Below are positions 40,031 through 47,954 of a DNA stretch of 64,000 bases, piece by piece. The position numbers were made by a program, and so were the translations under genes. The notes under the pieces are model-generated. The model ran no database searches and had not been told where the DNA came from. It was given only the letters and a program-made list of their open reading frames with translations. Origin of the DNA: CALMEC01 sp964434425 (GTDB lineage: Bacteria; Actinomycetota; Thermoleophilia; Miltoncostaeales; Miltoncostaeaceae); contig CAYSVH010000009.1 of NCBI GenBank assembly GCA_964434425.1, forward strand, positions 34,136-98,135, written 5' to 3'. How positions within the stretch are numbered: the stretch's first letter is position 1; each line of letters starts with the position of its first letter.

Positions 40031-40845
40031 GTGGAACAGAGGTAGGTGCCGCGCTGGGCCACGCGGATCTTCCGGATGGTGGTCCCGCATCTGGGACACG
40101 CATCCCCGGCATGAAGGTGGACTCGGAGCATGTCCTGCATGGTGCCCGTTTTCCCGATGGTGTCGCGGTAGCGATCGATGGACGCACCGCCGGACGCGAT
40201 CCCCACGTTCAGTCGGTCGACGATGGCGTCCCGCAGGCGGCCCACGGCGGCAGGGGGGATCTCACCGGCGGTCGTCTCGGGGTGGATGCCCGCCTGGAAG
40301 AGCGCCTCGTCGGCGTAGATGTTCCCGATCCCCGCGACGCGGCGCTGATCGAGGAGCGCCGCCTTGATCGACGTCCGGCGTCCGGCCAGGCACGCCGTCA
40401 GGCATTCGGCGGTGAACGCGTCCGACAGCGGTTCGACGCCGGTGCGCGCATCCCAGTACCCGTCGGGGTCCGGGTGATCGGCGGGGACGATCCAGATGCG
40501 CCCGAACCGTCGCAGGTCGACGAAGTCCAGGGCGGTCCCGTCGTCGAAGCGGATGCGGGCCCGCCGGTGGCGGTCCGGCGCGGCACGCCCGGCGTGGATG
40601 TGGATCTGCCCGGTCATGCGCAGATGGATCGCCAGGGTGTCGCCCGATGCGAGTTCGAAGCACAGGTACTTGCCGCGCCGGGAGATGCCCGCCACCCGCT
40701 GTCCGCGCAGGCGTGAGGTGAGCGCGCGCGGCGCGGCCGGCGACACGACGAGCGGGTCGTCGATCCGCACACCCGTGATGACGCGGCCGGGGACGGTCTC
40801 CTCCAGCTGACGCCGGATGGTCTCGACCTCAGGGAGTTCCGGCAT
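40012..40845 (-). CDS. mutM: formamidopyrimidine-DNA glycosylase
   Basis: This enzyme excises 8-oxoguanine and ring-opened purines and cuts the abasic site. The 277-residue protein has the catalytic N-terminus MPELPEVETIRRQL (Pro1, Glu2), the beta-strand Lys in SRRGKYLCFEL, and AGIGNIYADEALFQAGIHP, the helix-two-turn-helix. The C-terminal zinc finger is CPRCGTTIRK with CSTC. All catalytic positions are intact. It lies between deoA and the P1 peptidase in one minus-strand run. Confidence 0.96.
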   Translation of the reverse strand: MPELPEVETIRRQLEETVPGRVITGVRIDDPLVVSPAAPRALTSRLRGQRVAGISRRGKYLCFELASGDTLAIHLRMTGQIHIHAGRAAPDRHRRARIRFDDGTALDFVDLRRFGRIWIVPADHPDPDGYWDARTGVEPLSDAFTAECLTACLAGRRTSIKAALLDQRRVAGIGNIYADEALFQAGIHPETTAGEIPPAAVGRLRDAIVDRLNVGIASGGASIDRYRDTIGKTGTMQDMLRVHLHAGDACPRCGTTIRKIRVAQRGTYLCSTCQPAV

Positions 40846-40872
40846 GGCCTCGGCCCGGAGCCGTCGGGATGC

Positions 40873-42219
40873 TCACCTGCGGTCCGCCGACGGCCGCTCG
40901 TCGCCCACGTCGTCCGACGTCTCGTGGATGAGGGCCGGCGCCCCCACCGGTGCGTCCTCGATCCGGTACGCGCCGCACACCATCTCCATGGCGCGATCGC
41001 CGAGTGCCTGATCACGTACGTGGAGGGTGGCGATCGTCTCGCCCACCGCCACCGGGTCACCGATCTTGGCGTGGATCTCGACACCCACCGCGGGATCGAT
41101 GAACTGCGCCGGGTGCAGTCGACCGGCACCCAGCCAGCGGGCCGCCTCGCCCACCGCCCGTGCACCCAGTCCGTGCACCACCCCGCTGGACGGTGCGGGA
41201 ACCGCCACCGTCAGAGGAGCCCGGGGAAGGAGGTCGTCGTCCGTCCACACGGCCGGGTCACCCCCCTGCGCCTCCACCCAGCGTTCGGCCATGCGGAGCG
41301 CCTCGCCGTTCTCGAGGGCATCGGAGGCGGCGGCCTCGCCCTCGCCCGGTGGGACGACCCCCGCCGACTCGGCGAGCATGCCGGCGAGCCGGACGGTGAT
41401 GTCGGCCAGATCATCCGCGCCGCCACCGCGCAGTACCTCCGCCGCGCCGCGCACCTCCAGCGCGTTGCCGACCATGTGGCCCAGTGGCTGCCCCATCTCG
41501 GTGATGACGTACCGGACGCTTCGCCCCCACGCCGTACCGAGGTCGACCATGAGCCGGGCGGCGTTGCGGGCCTCGTCACGATCCGGGAAGAACGCACCCT
41601 CGCCCACCTTCACGTCGAGCACGATGCTGGCGGCGCCACCCGCGATCTTCTTGCTCATGATGGACGTGGCGACGAGCGCGGGGCTCTGCACGGTTCCCGT
41701 CTGGTCGCGGAGGTCGTACAGCCGTCTGTCCGCGGGAACCATCCGGTTGCTGGCCCCCATGACCGCCACGCCGACGTCACGTATCTGCCGGACGAAGTCC
41801 ACGAGGTCCATGTCAACGCGCATCCCCGGGATGGCCGAGAGCTTGTCGAGCGTGCCTCCGGTGTGACCGAGGCCGCGGCCGCTCATCTTGGCGAAGCGGA
41901 CCCCGAGTGCGGCCGCCAGAGGCGCGAGTACCAGCGTGACCGAGTCTCCGACCCCTCCCGTCGAATGCTTGTCCCCCGTCGGCCCGAACTTGTCAAGCCG
42001 CAGACGGTCGCCCGATGAGATCATGGCGTCGTTGAAGGCCCCGATCGCCTCGGTCGAGATGCCGTTGACGCAGATGGCCATGCAGAGGGCCGCCATCTGG
42101 GGATCGCCGACGGTCCGGTCGGCCCAGGACGCGACGAACGACCGGACGCCCTCCGCGTCCACGATCTCGCCGCGCCGCGCGCGTTCGAGCAGTTCCAGAG
42201 GTTCGAGGGCGGCCACCAT
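40873..42219 (-). CDS. deoA: thymidine / pyrimidine-nucleoside phosphorylase
   Basis: This enzyme splits pyrimidine nucleosides with phosphate to base and (deoxy)ribose 1-phosphate. The 448-residue protein has the family signature KFGPTGDKHSTGGVGDSVTL. MSGRGLGHTGGTLDKLSAI and IMSKKIAGGAASIVLDVKVG follow, holding the phosphate and base ligands (Ser, Lys, Thr). The C-terminal domain is the standard alpha/beta lobe. Thymidine versus uridine preference is not certain from these motifs. It heads the deoA-mutM-peptidase-SBP run; mutM starts 27 bp downstream. Confidence 0.95.
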   Translation of the reverse strand: MVAALEPLELLERARRGEIVDAEGVRSFVASWADRTVGDPQMAALCMAICVNGISTEAIGAFNDAMISSGDRLRLDKFGPTGDKHSTGGVGDSVTLVLAPLAAALGVRFAKMSGRGLGHTGGTLDKLSAIPGMRVDMDLVDFVRQIRDVGVAVMGASNRMVPADRRLYDLRDQTGTVQSPALVATSIMSKKIAGGAASIVLDVKVGEGAFFPDRDEARNAARLMVDLGTAWGRSVRYVITEMGQPLGHMVGNALEVRGAAEVLRGGGADDLADITVRLAGMLAESAGVVPPGEGEAAASDALENGEALRMAERWVEAQGGDPAVWTDDDLLPRAPLTVAVPAPSSGVVHGLGARAVGEAARWLGAGRLHPAQFIDPAVGVEIHAKIGDPVAVGETIATLHVRDQALGDRAMEMVCGAYRIEDAPVGAPALIHETSDDVGDERPSADRR

Positions 42220-42295
42220 GCGCCCGCGATTCTAGTGTCCGGCCCACCGCCCGGCCACGACACCCGCCGAACGGGACGCGCGGCGCCGCCGTTGT

Positions 42296-42301
42296 TACGG
42301 T
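42296..42301 (+). promoter_or_regulatory. probable leaderless -10 element of the PDZ protein gene
   Basis: TACGGT is followed by 6 nt (GACACG) and ATG 42308. Confidence 0.5.
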
Positions 42302-42307
42302 GACACG

Positions 42308-43606
42308 ATGCTCATCCGCCGCCTGGTCCTGCCCGCCGCACTTCTCGGAGCCGTCGCCGCCGTCGCCGTCGCACCGTCGCCGGCCGACGCGCAGCTCAAG
42401 GTCTCGAAGTTCACGACCCCCAACACCATCGCCGGACGCCAGGGACATGCGCGAGCCGTGGTGAACGTGACGTCGCACAGCCGGTCCCGGGTCATCGTCC
42501 GTCTGGTGAACGCCCGCGGCCAGGTCGTGAACACGGTGAAGTCCGCTCCCGCACAGGCCCGCGGCAAGATCTGGCTGGTGGTGGACGCCACCACGCTCAG
42601 CGGGTTCCAGATCCCCGCCGGGCGCTACACGCTGCAGGCCTATGCCGTGTCGGGGACGCGGCGGTCGAACGTGCTCCGCCGCCCCGTGACCATCCGCTTC
42701 ACCCGTGCGCGCGGCACGATCCAGGCACTGACCGAGCCCGCCTGGCCCTCCACCATCGGCGGCATCACATCGGCGCCCGGCGGGCAGATCGTGACGGCCG
42801 TGGCACCCGACAGCGCCACCGCCGCCTCGGGACTCGTCCCCGGTGACGTCATCCGCGCCGTGAACGGTCGCTCCGTCGACTCACCCGGACAGTGGCTGCG
42901 CGCACGGCGGGCGCTGAACGCCGGCGTGCAGTCCACTCTGGACGTCGACCGCGCCGGTGCCCGCCACCGGCTCACGATCACCCCCGCGCCCGACTGGACC
43001 CGTCCCCCCGACTGGAGGCGGGTGCTGCCCGCGAACCCCGGGAACGTCGTGACGGCACTCTCGGCCGTGCGCGAACGGGTCGAGGCCGGAGACACGGCGG
43101 GCGCCGAGGCGCATCTCACCCGGATCTCGGCCACCTACCCCCGCACGGCGCCGACATGGCTGGCCACCGGGCTCGTCCGACTCCAGAAGAACGACGCGCT
43201 CGGTGCGCAGGCGGCCTTCAACTACGCGCTCGCCGCGGACCCCTCGATGAGCGAGGCGCGTTTCCAGCGCGGTCTCGCGCTCATCGCGCGCGGACGACTC
43301 GACCTGGCTGAGCAGGGGCTCTACCAGGCCTCCCTGGCGGACCCCGCCGACGCGCTGGCCCCCACCTTCCGGGCGTTCGCGCTCCTTCGCGCCGACCGCT
43401 TCCCCGATGCCTTCGCGGCCGGGCAGCTGGCCATCGCCATCGACTCCGCCTACGCGGAGGGCCACATCGCGACGGGCATCGCCCACATCGCGCTGGGACG
43501 GAAGACCGCCGGGGTCGCCGACATCCGCAAGGGCGTCGTCCTCATGGACGACAGGGCGCGCAGGGCGGACATGATCACCCGTTACCTGATCCCGGCCACC
43601 CGCTGA
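42308..43606 (+). CDS. secreted PDZ-domain and TPR-repeat protein
   Basis: This 432-residue protein has a clear signal peptide (MLIRRLVLPAALLGAVAAVA, cut near ADAQ). A ~100-residue beta domain comes first (ARAVVNVTSHSRSRVIVRLV), with Arg-rich basic strands. A PDZ domain at ~140-225 follows (TAVAPDSATAASGLVPGDVI, RAVNGRSVDSPGQWL) without any protease domain. From ~240 there are TPR-like helices (AQAAFNYALAADPSMSEARF; LAEQGLYQASLADPADAL). It is likely a periplasmic or surface scaffold. The function is unknown. A leaderless promoter directly precedes the ATG. Confidence 0.83.
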   Translation: MLIRRLVLPAALLGAVAAVAVAPSPADAQLKVSKFTTPNTIAGRQGHARAVVNVTSHSRSRVIVRLVNARGQVVNTVKSAPAQARGKIWLVVDATTLSGFQIPAGRYTLQAYAVSGTRRSNVLRRPVTIRFTRARGTIQALTEPAWPSTIGGITSAPGGQIVTAVAPDSATAASGLVPGDVIRAVNGRSVDSPGQWLRARRALNAGVQSTLDVDRAGARHRLTITPAPDWTRPPDWRRVLPANPGNVVTALSAVRERVEAGDTAGAEAHLTRISATYPRTAPTWLATGLVRLQKNDALGAQAAFNYALAADPSMSEARFQRGLALIARGRLDLAEQGLYQASLADPADALAPTFRAFALLRADRFPDAFAAGQLAIAIDSAYAEGHIATGIAHIALGRKTAGVADIRKGVVLMDDRARRADMITRYLIPATR

Positions 43607-43698
43607 CGGCGCACACGACCGACTCGCCGGTCGCGCACCCGTCGTCCCCGGCCGGAATCCCCTCTCCGGATCGGACCACGACAGCCGTTGACGATTTC

Positions 43699-43716
43699 GC
43701 GGTGAGAGGTCACCGC
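43699..43716. terminator. hairpin between convergent PDZ gene and small membrane gene
   Basis: GCGGTGA (43699-43705) and TCACCGC (43710-43716) form a 7-bp stem with loop GAGG in the 198-bp convergent gap. No U-run is present. Confidence 0.4.
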
Positions 43717-43804
43717 CGCCGCTGCCCGAATCCTCGCGACCGGCGCCACCGCTCGGTCCCGACAGCGATCTCACACCACCGAGGACGAACCCGAACCCGA
43801 GAGG

Positions 43805-44083
43805 TCAGAACTCCTCGGAGAGTTCCTCGGTGAGATCGTTCGGACGACGGGGTCGTCGATCGCGGCGGTCACCGCCGCTTCCGGACATGAGGAAGAGCGA
43901 ACCGACCCCCACCAGGAGCCCGATCCAGAAGTACCACTTCGTGAACCAGTTCTCGAAGATGAGCCACATCAGGAGGATCGCGACGAAGCCGACCAGCGCG
44001 ATCAGCCGCTGAGGCCGGGGCGCGAGATGGACGACCCACGGACCGGCGACCGCGACGAATGTCAGAAGTACGGCGGTAAGCAC
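43805..44083 (-). CDS. small membrane protein of unknown function
   Basis: This 92-residue protein has three hydrophobic segments (LTAVLLTFVAVAGPWVV, LIALVGFVAILLMWLIF and FWIGLLVGVGSLFLM). A short charged tail follows (GGDRRDRRPRRPNDLTEEL). I do not recognise a family. Its GTG start is 7 bp after TACGAT, so a leaderless transcript is likely, and this makes a chance frame less likely. It is divergent from the DUF429 gene. Confidence 0.65.
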   Translation of the reverse strand: MLTAVLLTFVAVAGPWVVHLAPRPQRLIALVGFVAILLMWLIFENWFTKWYFWIGLLVGVGSLFLMSGSGGDRRDRRPRRPNDLTEELSEEF

Positions 44084-44090
44084 GTCTCAT

Positions 44091-44096
44091 ATCGTA
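44091..44096 (-). promoter_or_regulatory. probable leaderless -10 element
   Basis: TACGAT on the minus strand, 7 nt, then GTG 44083. Confidence 0.45.
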
Positions 44097-44131
44097 CCCG
44101 TGATGATCGGACGAGACACAATCGCGGGGCC

Positions 44132-44935
44132 ATGACGGACCGCCCCCGACCCCGCCGAGCCGTCGGTGTGCACCTGATGCCGGTGCTCTCCGCGATCGAC
44201 ACCCCGCGTCCCAGCATCGTCGTCGAGGTCGATCGGGACGGTGCCGTCACATCGCTGCATGACGCGCGTTCACTCGACGACATCGCCGCCGCGGTGGGCG
44301 ATGCGCCGGCCGTCGTGGTCATCGACGCACCGCTCGCCGTTCCGGACTCGGGTGGCCGTCGTAGCATTGACGAGCTCCTGGGATGGCTGGACACACCGGT
44401 GCTCCCCATCTCCCGCGCCCGCATGGACACGCTCTACGGCGGTGCGCGGGGCGAGGAGATCGCACGCCATGAGGCATTCCGACCACACGACATCGCCGAG
44501 GGTTTCCCGGACCTTCTGTTGCGGCTCCTCGCCTGGGAGCGCCGACGGCCGCCGGGCACCGTCGACCTGGCGGAGTTCCGAGGACGGTGGCTGGACCTCC
44601 GCCCCGCCTCGTACCGGCCCAAGGGCATCGGCCGGGCAAAGCCGGCCGGGTTCCTCCCCGCCTTCGACCTGCTCTCGGACGTCGTCGACTTCGGCGGCTG
44701 GGCCCCCACCGGCCGGGACGACTGGGGCATGATCCGCGACGCGGCCGTCCTGGACGCGGCGGCGGGTGCGCATGTCGCCTGGCGGGCGGTGCACGGCACC
44801 GGGGTGACGACGGTGCGGATCCTGACGGACGGGGCGCAGGTGCTCCTGCCCTGCGACGCCAATCTGGCAGAGCGCATCGAGGTGAACCGCATCCGCATGA
44901 ACGCCGCGCGGCCCGGGGCGTTGGAGCGCGTCTGA
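44132..44935 (+). CDS. DUF429 family protein
   Basis: This 267-residue soluble protein fits the DUF429 (RNase H-like, predicted nuclease) family. It shows AVGVHLMPVLSAIDTPRP early and AAVVVIDAPLAVPDSGG with a conserved Asp. Later stretches are GWLDTPVLPISRARMDTLYG and FLPAFDLLSDVVDFGGWAP. No activity is established for the family. ATG 44132 is chosen because the conserved part starts a few residues on; an earlier in-frame ATG at 44027 overlaps the divergent gene. The next gene starts 2 bp after its stop. Confidence 0.72.
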   Translation: MTDRPRPRRAVGVHLMPVLSAIDTPRPSIVVEVDRDGAVTSLHDARSLDDIAAAVGDAPAVVVIDAPLAVPDSGGRRSIDELLGWLDTPVLPISRARMDTLYGGARGEEIARHEAFRPHDIAEGFPDLLLRLLAWERRRPPGTVDLAEFRGRWLDLRPASYRPKGIGRAKPAGFLPAFDLLSDVVDFGGWAPTGRDDWGMIRDAAVLDAAAGAHVAWRAVHGTGVTTVRILTDGAQVLLPCDANLAERIEVNRIRMNAARPGALERV

Positions 44936-44936
44936 C

Positions 44937-45875
44937 GTGGACGAGCGCCGGGAGCACGACGACAGCGCGCCACGCGAGCCGTCCCCGCCGGACGCGGACG
45001 CGGTCGGCGGCGGCAGCGCTTCGGACGCGTCCGTGGTCGACGGCGAGGGCGCGGAAGCCACGGTCGGCGGTGCCATGGACGCCTCCGAACCGGCGGACGG
45101 GGATCCCGCGCGGCCCCTCGGCGACTCCGACGACATCCGTGAGGCCCCGCCCGCCGGCATGAGACCGGCAGACCACCCGGACGGGGCCGACGAGATCGGC
45201 GAGGACGACGACACGGCCGAGATCCCCGTCGTGGGCTGCCCGTCGCGCGCACCCTCCACCGGACTGTGGCTGGGGGCGGGTGCCATCGCGGGCATGGTGG
45301 CCCTCGTCGTCTTCACTGGGGGGCTGGGGCCGTCCGGGGCCACCGACGTGAGCACGCGATCCCCGACGGACACCGCACCCGCGCGCACGATCCCCCCGCC
45401 TCCGTCCACGACGACCGCACCGCGGACGTCCACTCCACCCGCCACGCGCACGGATCCCGCGCCGACGGGCACCCGGACGACCGAGCCACCGGCGACCTCC
45501 GCCCCGGCGGACCCACCGGCGGCCACGCCGTCCGACGATCCCAGGGGCGCCACGACACCGCAGAACCCGTCCGAGGACACGACGGTCCCCGACCGCCCCA
45601 CGTCCCCTCCCGGGACCTTCCAGCTCACGCTCGACGGCCGGACCGACGTCTACGTCGAGGTCAAGCGGGGGTCCGAGACGGGTGACACGGTGTTCGCGGG
45701 CCGGGTGGGCAACGGAACCCGCAAGCGGTTCACATCCCGTGTGCCGCTGTGGCTGAACGTCTCGTGGGCTCCCAACGCGATCATCCGGATCGACGGGCGC
45801 GTCATCCCCGTCGACGGTGGGACGGAGTACTACCTGGCTCGCGCGGCCGGGCTGAAACGCGTGACCGACGACTGA
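44937..45875 (+). CDS. single-pass membrane protein with RodZ-like C-terminal domain (DUF4115)
   Basis: This 312-residue protein has an acidic cytosolic N-terminus (~100 residues), one transmembrane helix at ~108-128 (LWLGAGAIAGMVALVVFTGG) and a Pro/Thr/Ser-rich outer linker. A beta domain at ~228-300 follows (FQLTLDGRTDVYVEVKRGS; SWAPNAIIRIDGRVIPVDGG). That domain resembles the C-terminal DUF4115 part of RodZ, yet the N-terminal helix-turn-helix of RodZ is absent. A link to cell-shape machinery is only suggested. GTG 44937 follows the DUF429 stop, so both are probably cotranscribed. Confidence 0.72.
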   Translation: MDERREHDDSAPREPSPPDADAVGGGSASDASVVDGEGAEATVGGAMDASEPADGDPARPLGDSDDIREAPPAGMRPADHPDGADEIGEDDDTAEIPVVGCPSRAPSTGLWLGAGAIAGMVALVVFTGGLGPSGATDVSTRSPTDTAPARTIPPPPSTTTAPRTSTPPATRTDPAPTGTRTTEPPATSAPADPPAATPSDDPRGATTPQNPSEDTTVPDRPTSPPGTFQLTLDGRTDVYVEVKRGSETGDTVFAGRVGNGTRKRFTSRVPLWLNVSWAPNAIIRIDGRVIPVDGGTEYYLARAAGLKRVTDD

Positions 45876-46165
45876 CGGGTGGCCTCGACGTGGCGGACCG
45901 GGCGCACGTCGTCCGATCGCACCGTTCCGAGACCCGGTCCGGCGGGCACCGCCACCACCGTGCCCCACCGCCTGTACGCGGTCGCCCGCACCGGCGCGAC
46001 GCCCCCTGGGAGCCGAGGACGTCGTGCCCGTCAGGAGCCGATCCCGGGGTGACGGGGCGGGTCCGGTGCGAACGCTCCTCGCCGGTTCGCGGGAGCCTGC
46101 CGTGCCGTGCGACCGGTGCGCTATCCTCGCCGCTGCAGTTCTCGCGCGCTGACACAGGAGCCTCC
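45876..46165. other. 290-bp gap upstream of pyrG
   Basis: No gene is supported. The long in-frame extension of pyrG to 45749 has no family similarity. The gap holds the pyrG promoter (46122-46127) and a ~30-nt leader with the ribosome site CAGGAG. No pyrG-type C-tract attenuator like that of Bacillus is visible. Confidence 0.5.
46122..46127 (+). promoter_or_regulatory. probable -10 element of the pyrG operon
   Basis: TATCCT, 38 bp before ATG 46166; the leader carries CAGGAG with a 5-nt gap to the ATG. The tRNA-Ala promoter has the same hexamer. Confidence 0.5.
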
Positions 46166-47788
46166 ATGCCCGAGCAAGATGTGAGATACGTGTTCGTCAC
46201 CGGGGGCGTGGTGTCCGGCCTGGGCAAGGGGATCACCGCCGCGTCGCTCGGCGCGCTGCTCAAGGCCCGGGGCGTGCGCGTGTCGATGCAGAAGTGCGAC
46301 CCCTACCTGAACGTCGACCCCGGCACGATGAGCCCGTACCAGCACGGCGAGGTGTTCGTCACCGAGGACGGTGCCGAGACGGACCTGGACCTCGGCCACT
46401 ACGAGCGGTTCATCGACGAGAACCTCACCCGCGCGTCCAACGTGACCACGGGCGCGATCTACGACTCGGTCATCAAGAAGGAGCGACGCGGCGATTATCT
46501 CGGTGCGACCGTCCAGGTGATCCCGCACATCACGAACGCCATCAAGGAGCGCATCCGGAAGGCGGGCGCGGCGTCGAACGCCGACGTGGTCATCGTCGAG
46601 ATCGGCGGCACGGTGGGCGACATCGAGTCGCTCCCGTTCCTCGAGTCCATCCGCCAACTGCGGATCGAGCTCGGCCGCGACAACGTGGTGTTCATCCACG
46701 TCACGCTCGTGCCGTTCCTCGGGTTCGTCGGCGAGCTCAAGACCAAGACCACCCAGCATTCCGTGCAGGAGCTGCGGCGCATCGGCATCGAGCCGGACCT
46801 GCTCGTCCTGCGTTCGGACCGTGAACTCACCGACGGGGTCAAGGAGAAGATCGCCCTGCACGGCGGCATCCCGCCCGCCCACGTGATCTCGGCCACCGAC
46901 GCCCCCGACATCTACGTCGTGCCGCTGCGCATGGAGGAGGAGGGCCTCGACACCGTCGTGTGCAAGCTCCTCTCGCTCAACACGTCGCCACCCGACCTGT
47001 CCGACTGGCAGGAGTTCGCCGACCACATCGCCGCCTGCGAGGGCACCGTCCGCATCGGCCTCGTCGGCAAGTACGTGGCGCTCCACGACGCCTACCTGTC
47101 GGTGTCCGAGGCGCTGCGTCACGCGGCCATCCACCACAGCGTCAACCTCGAGATCGACTGGATCGACTCGGACGACGACAACCTCCTCGAGCGGCTGGCG
47201 GACGTCGACGGCATCCTCGTGCCCGGAGGCTTCGGAAGCCGCGGAATCGAGGGCAAGATCCGGGCCGTCCAGTACGCGCGTGAGAACGACGTGCCGTTTC
47301 TCGGCGTGTGTCTCGGCATGCAGATCGCCATCATCGAGTACGCGCGCAACGTGGCCGGCATGGCCGGTGCGAACAGCCGCGAGTTCGACAAGGAGACCCC
47401 GTTCCCGGTCATCGACCTCCTTCCGGAGCAGGAGGGCATCGAGGAACTGGGCGGCACCATGCGGCTCGGCGCCGACCCCGTCGCGCTCGTGCCGGGCACG
47501 ATGAGCCACCACCTCTACGGGGAGAAGGACACCATCTACGAGCGGCACCGGCACCGCTACGAGGTGAACCCGGCCCTCCGGGGCCGCATCGAGGCGGCCG
47601 GTCTCGTGGTCGGCGGCCATTCGCCCAACGCGCGCCTGGTCGAGATGATCGAGCTTCCGTCGCACAGCTGGTTCGTCGCCTCCCAGTTCCACCCGGAGTT
47701 CAAGAGCCGCCCCTCCAAGCCCGCACCGCTCTTCCGTGATTTCGTGGCCGCCGCGATCGGCGCCCGCATCACGAGCGTCCCGTCCTAG
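46166..47788 (+). CDS. pyrG: CTP synthase
   Basis: This enzyme makes CTP from UTP, ATP and glutamine. The 540-residue protein has the synthase domain (VRYVFVTGGVVSGLGKGITA; KCDPYLNVDPGTMSPYQHGE) and a glutamine amidotransferase domain with nucleophile Cys in PFLGVCLGMQIAIIEYARN. The His/Glu pair is in QFHPEFKSRPSKP. ATG 46166 follows CAGGAG. Its TAG stop abuts the 165-bp element copy B, which fills the whole gap to the M20 peptidase gene. pyrB and pyrR elsewhere in the window belong to the same pathway. Confidence 0.97.
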   Translation: MPEQDVRYVFVTGGVVSGLGKGITAASLGALLKARGVRVSMQKCDPYLNVDPGTMSPYQHGEVFVTEDGAETDLDLGHYERFIDENLTRASNVTTGAIYDSVIKKERRGDYLGATVQVIPHITNAIKERIRKAGAASNADVVIVEIGGTVGDIESLPFLESIRQLRIELGRDNVVFIHVTLVPFLGFVGELKTKTTQHSVQELRRIGIEPDLLVLRSDRELTDGVKEKIALHGGIPPAHVISATDAPDIYVVPLRMEEEGLDTVVCKLLSLNTSPPDLSDWQEFADHIAACEGTVRIGLVGKYVALHDAYLSVSEALRHAAIHHSVNLEIDWIDSDDDNLLERLADVDGILVPGGFGSRGIEGKIRAVQYARENDVPFLGVCLGMQIAIIEYARNVAGMAGANSREFDKETPFPVIDLLPEQEGIEELGGTMRLGADPVALVPGTMSHHLYGEKDTIYERHRHRYEVNPALRGRIEAAGLVVGGHSPNARLVEMIELPSHSWFVASQFHPEFKSRPSKPAPLFRDFVAAAIGARITSVPS

Positions 47789-47953
47789 AGATGCTTGATC
47801 CCACGATCTCGCGGCGTGGCGTGTACCCCCGGCGGCGCGGATGCGCCACCGGACGACTCGGAAAGGACACCGCCCTGACCATCGGCGCCCGCCGACGCCC
47901 CGCATCCACCGGTGACGCACCCCACATCCACGGAACCGTGGCACCAACCATCT
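47789..47953 (+). repeat. 165-bp element with 15-bp terminal inverted repeats, copy B
   Basis: The ends AGATGCTTGATCCCA (47789-47803) and TGGCACCAACCATCT (47939-47953) are inverted copies with three mismatches. It aligns to copy A (15426-15587) in reverse complement, very closely from the M20-proximal end for ~110 bp (TGTGGGGTGC, CACCGGTGGAT, GATGGTCAGGG, GGTGTCCTTT). It fills the pyrG/M20-peptidase gap exactly, from the base after the TAG to 1 bp before the next ATG. As with copy A, the conserved end faces the downstream start codon. GGAAAGGA inside could act as a ribosome site. Confidence 0.8.
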
Positions 47954-47954
47954 G

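Noticed and set aside
47789..47953. A small conserved peptide encoded inside the two elements (a Lys-Gly-His...Arg-Ile-His-Arg frame ending in TGA)
   Set aside because: The two copies are so similar in DNA that more than one frame looks conserved; copy B lacks a start codon in that frame and the substitutions do not favour synonymous positions clearly.
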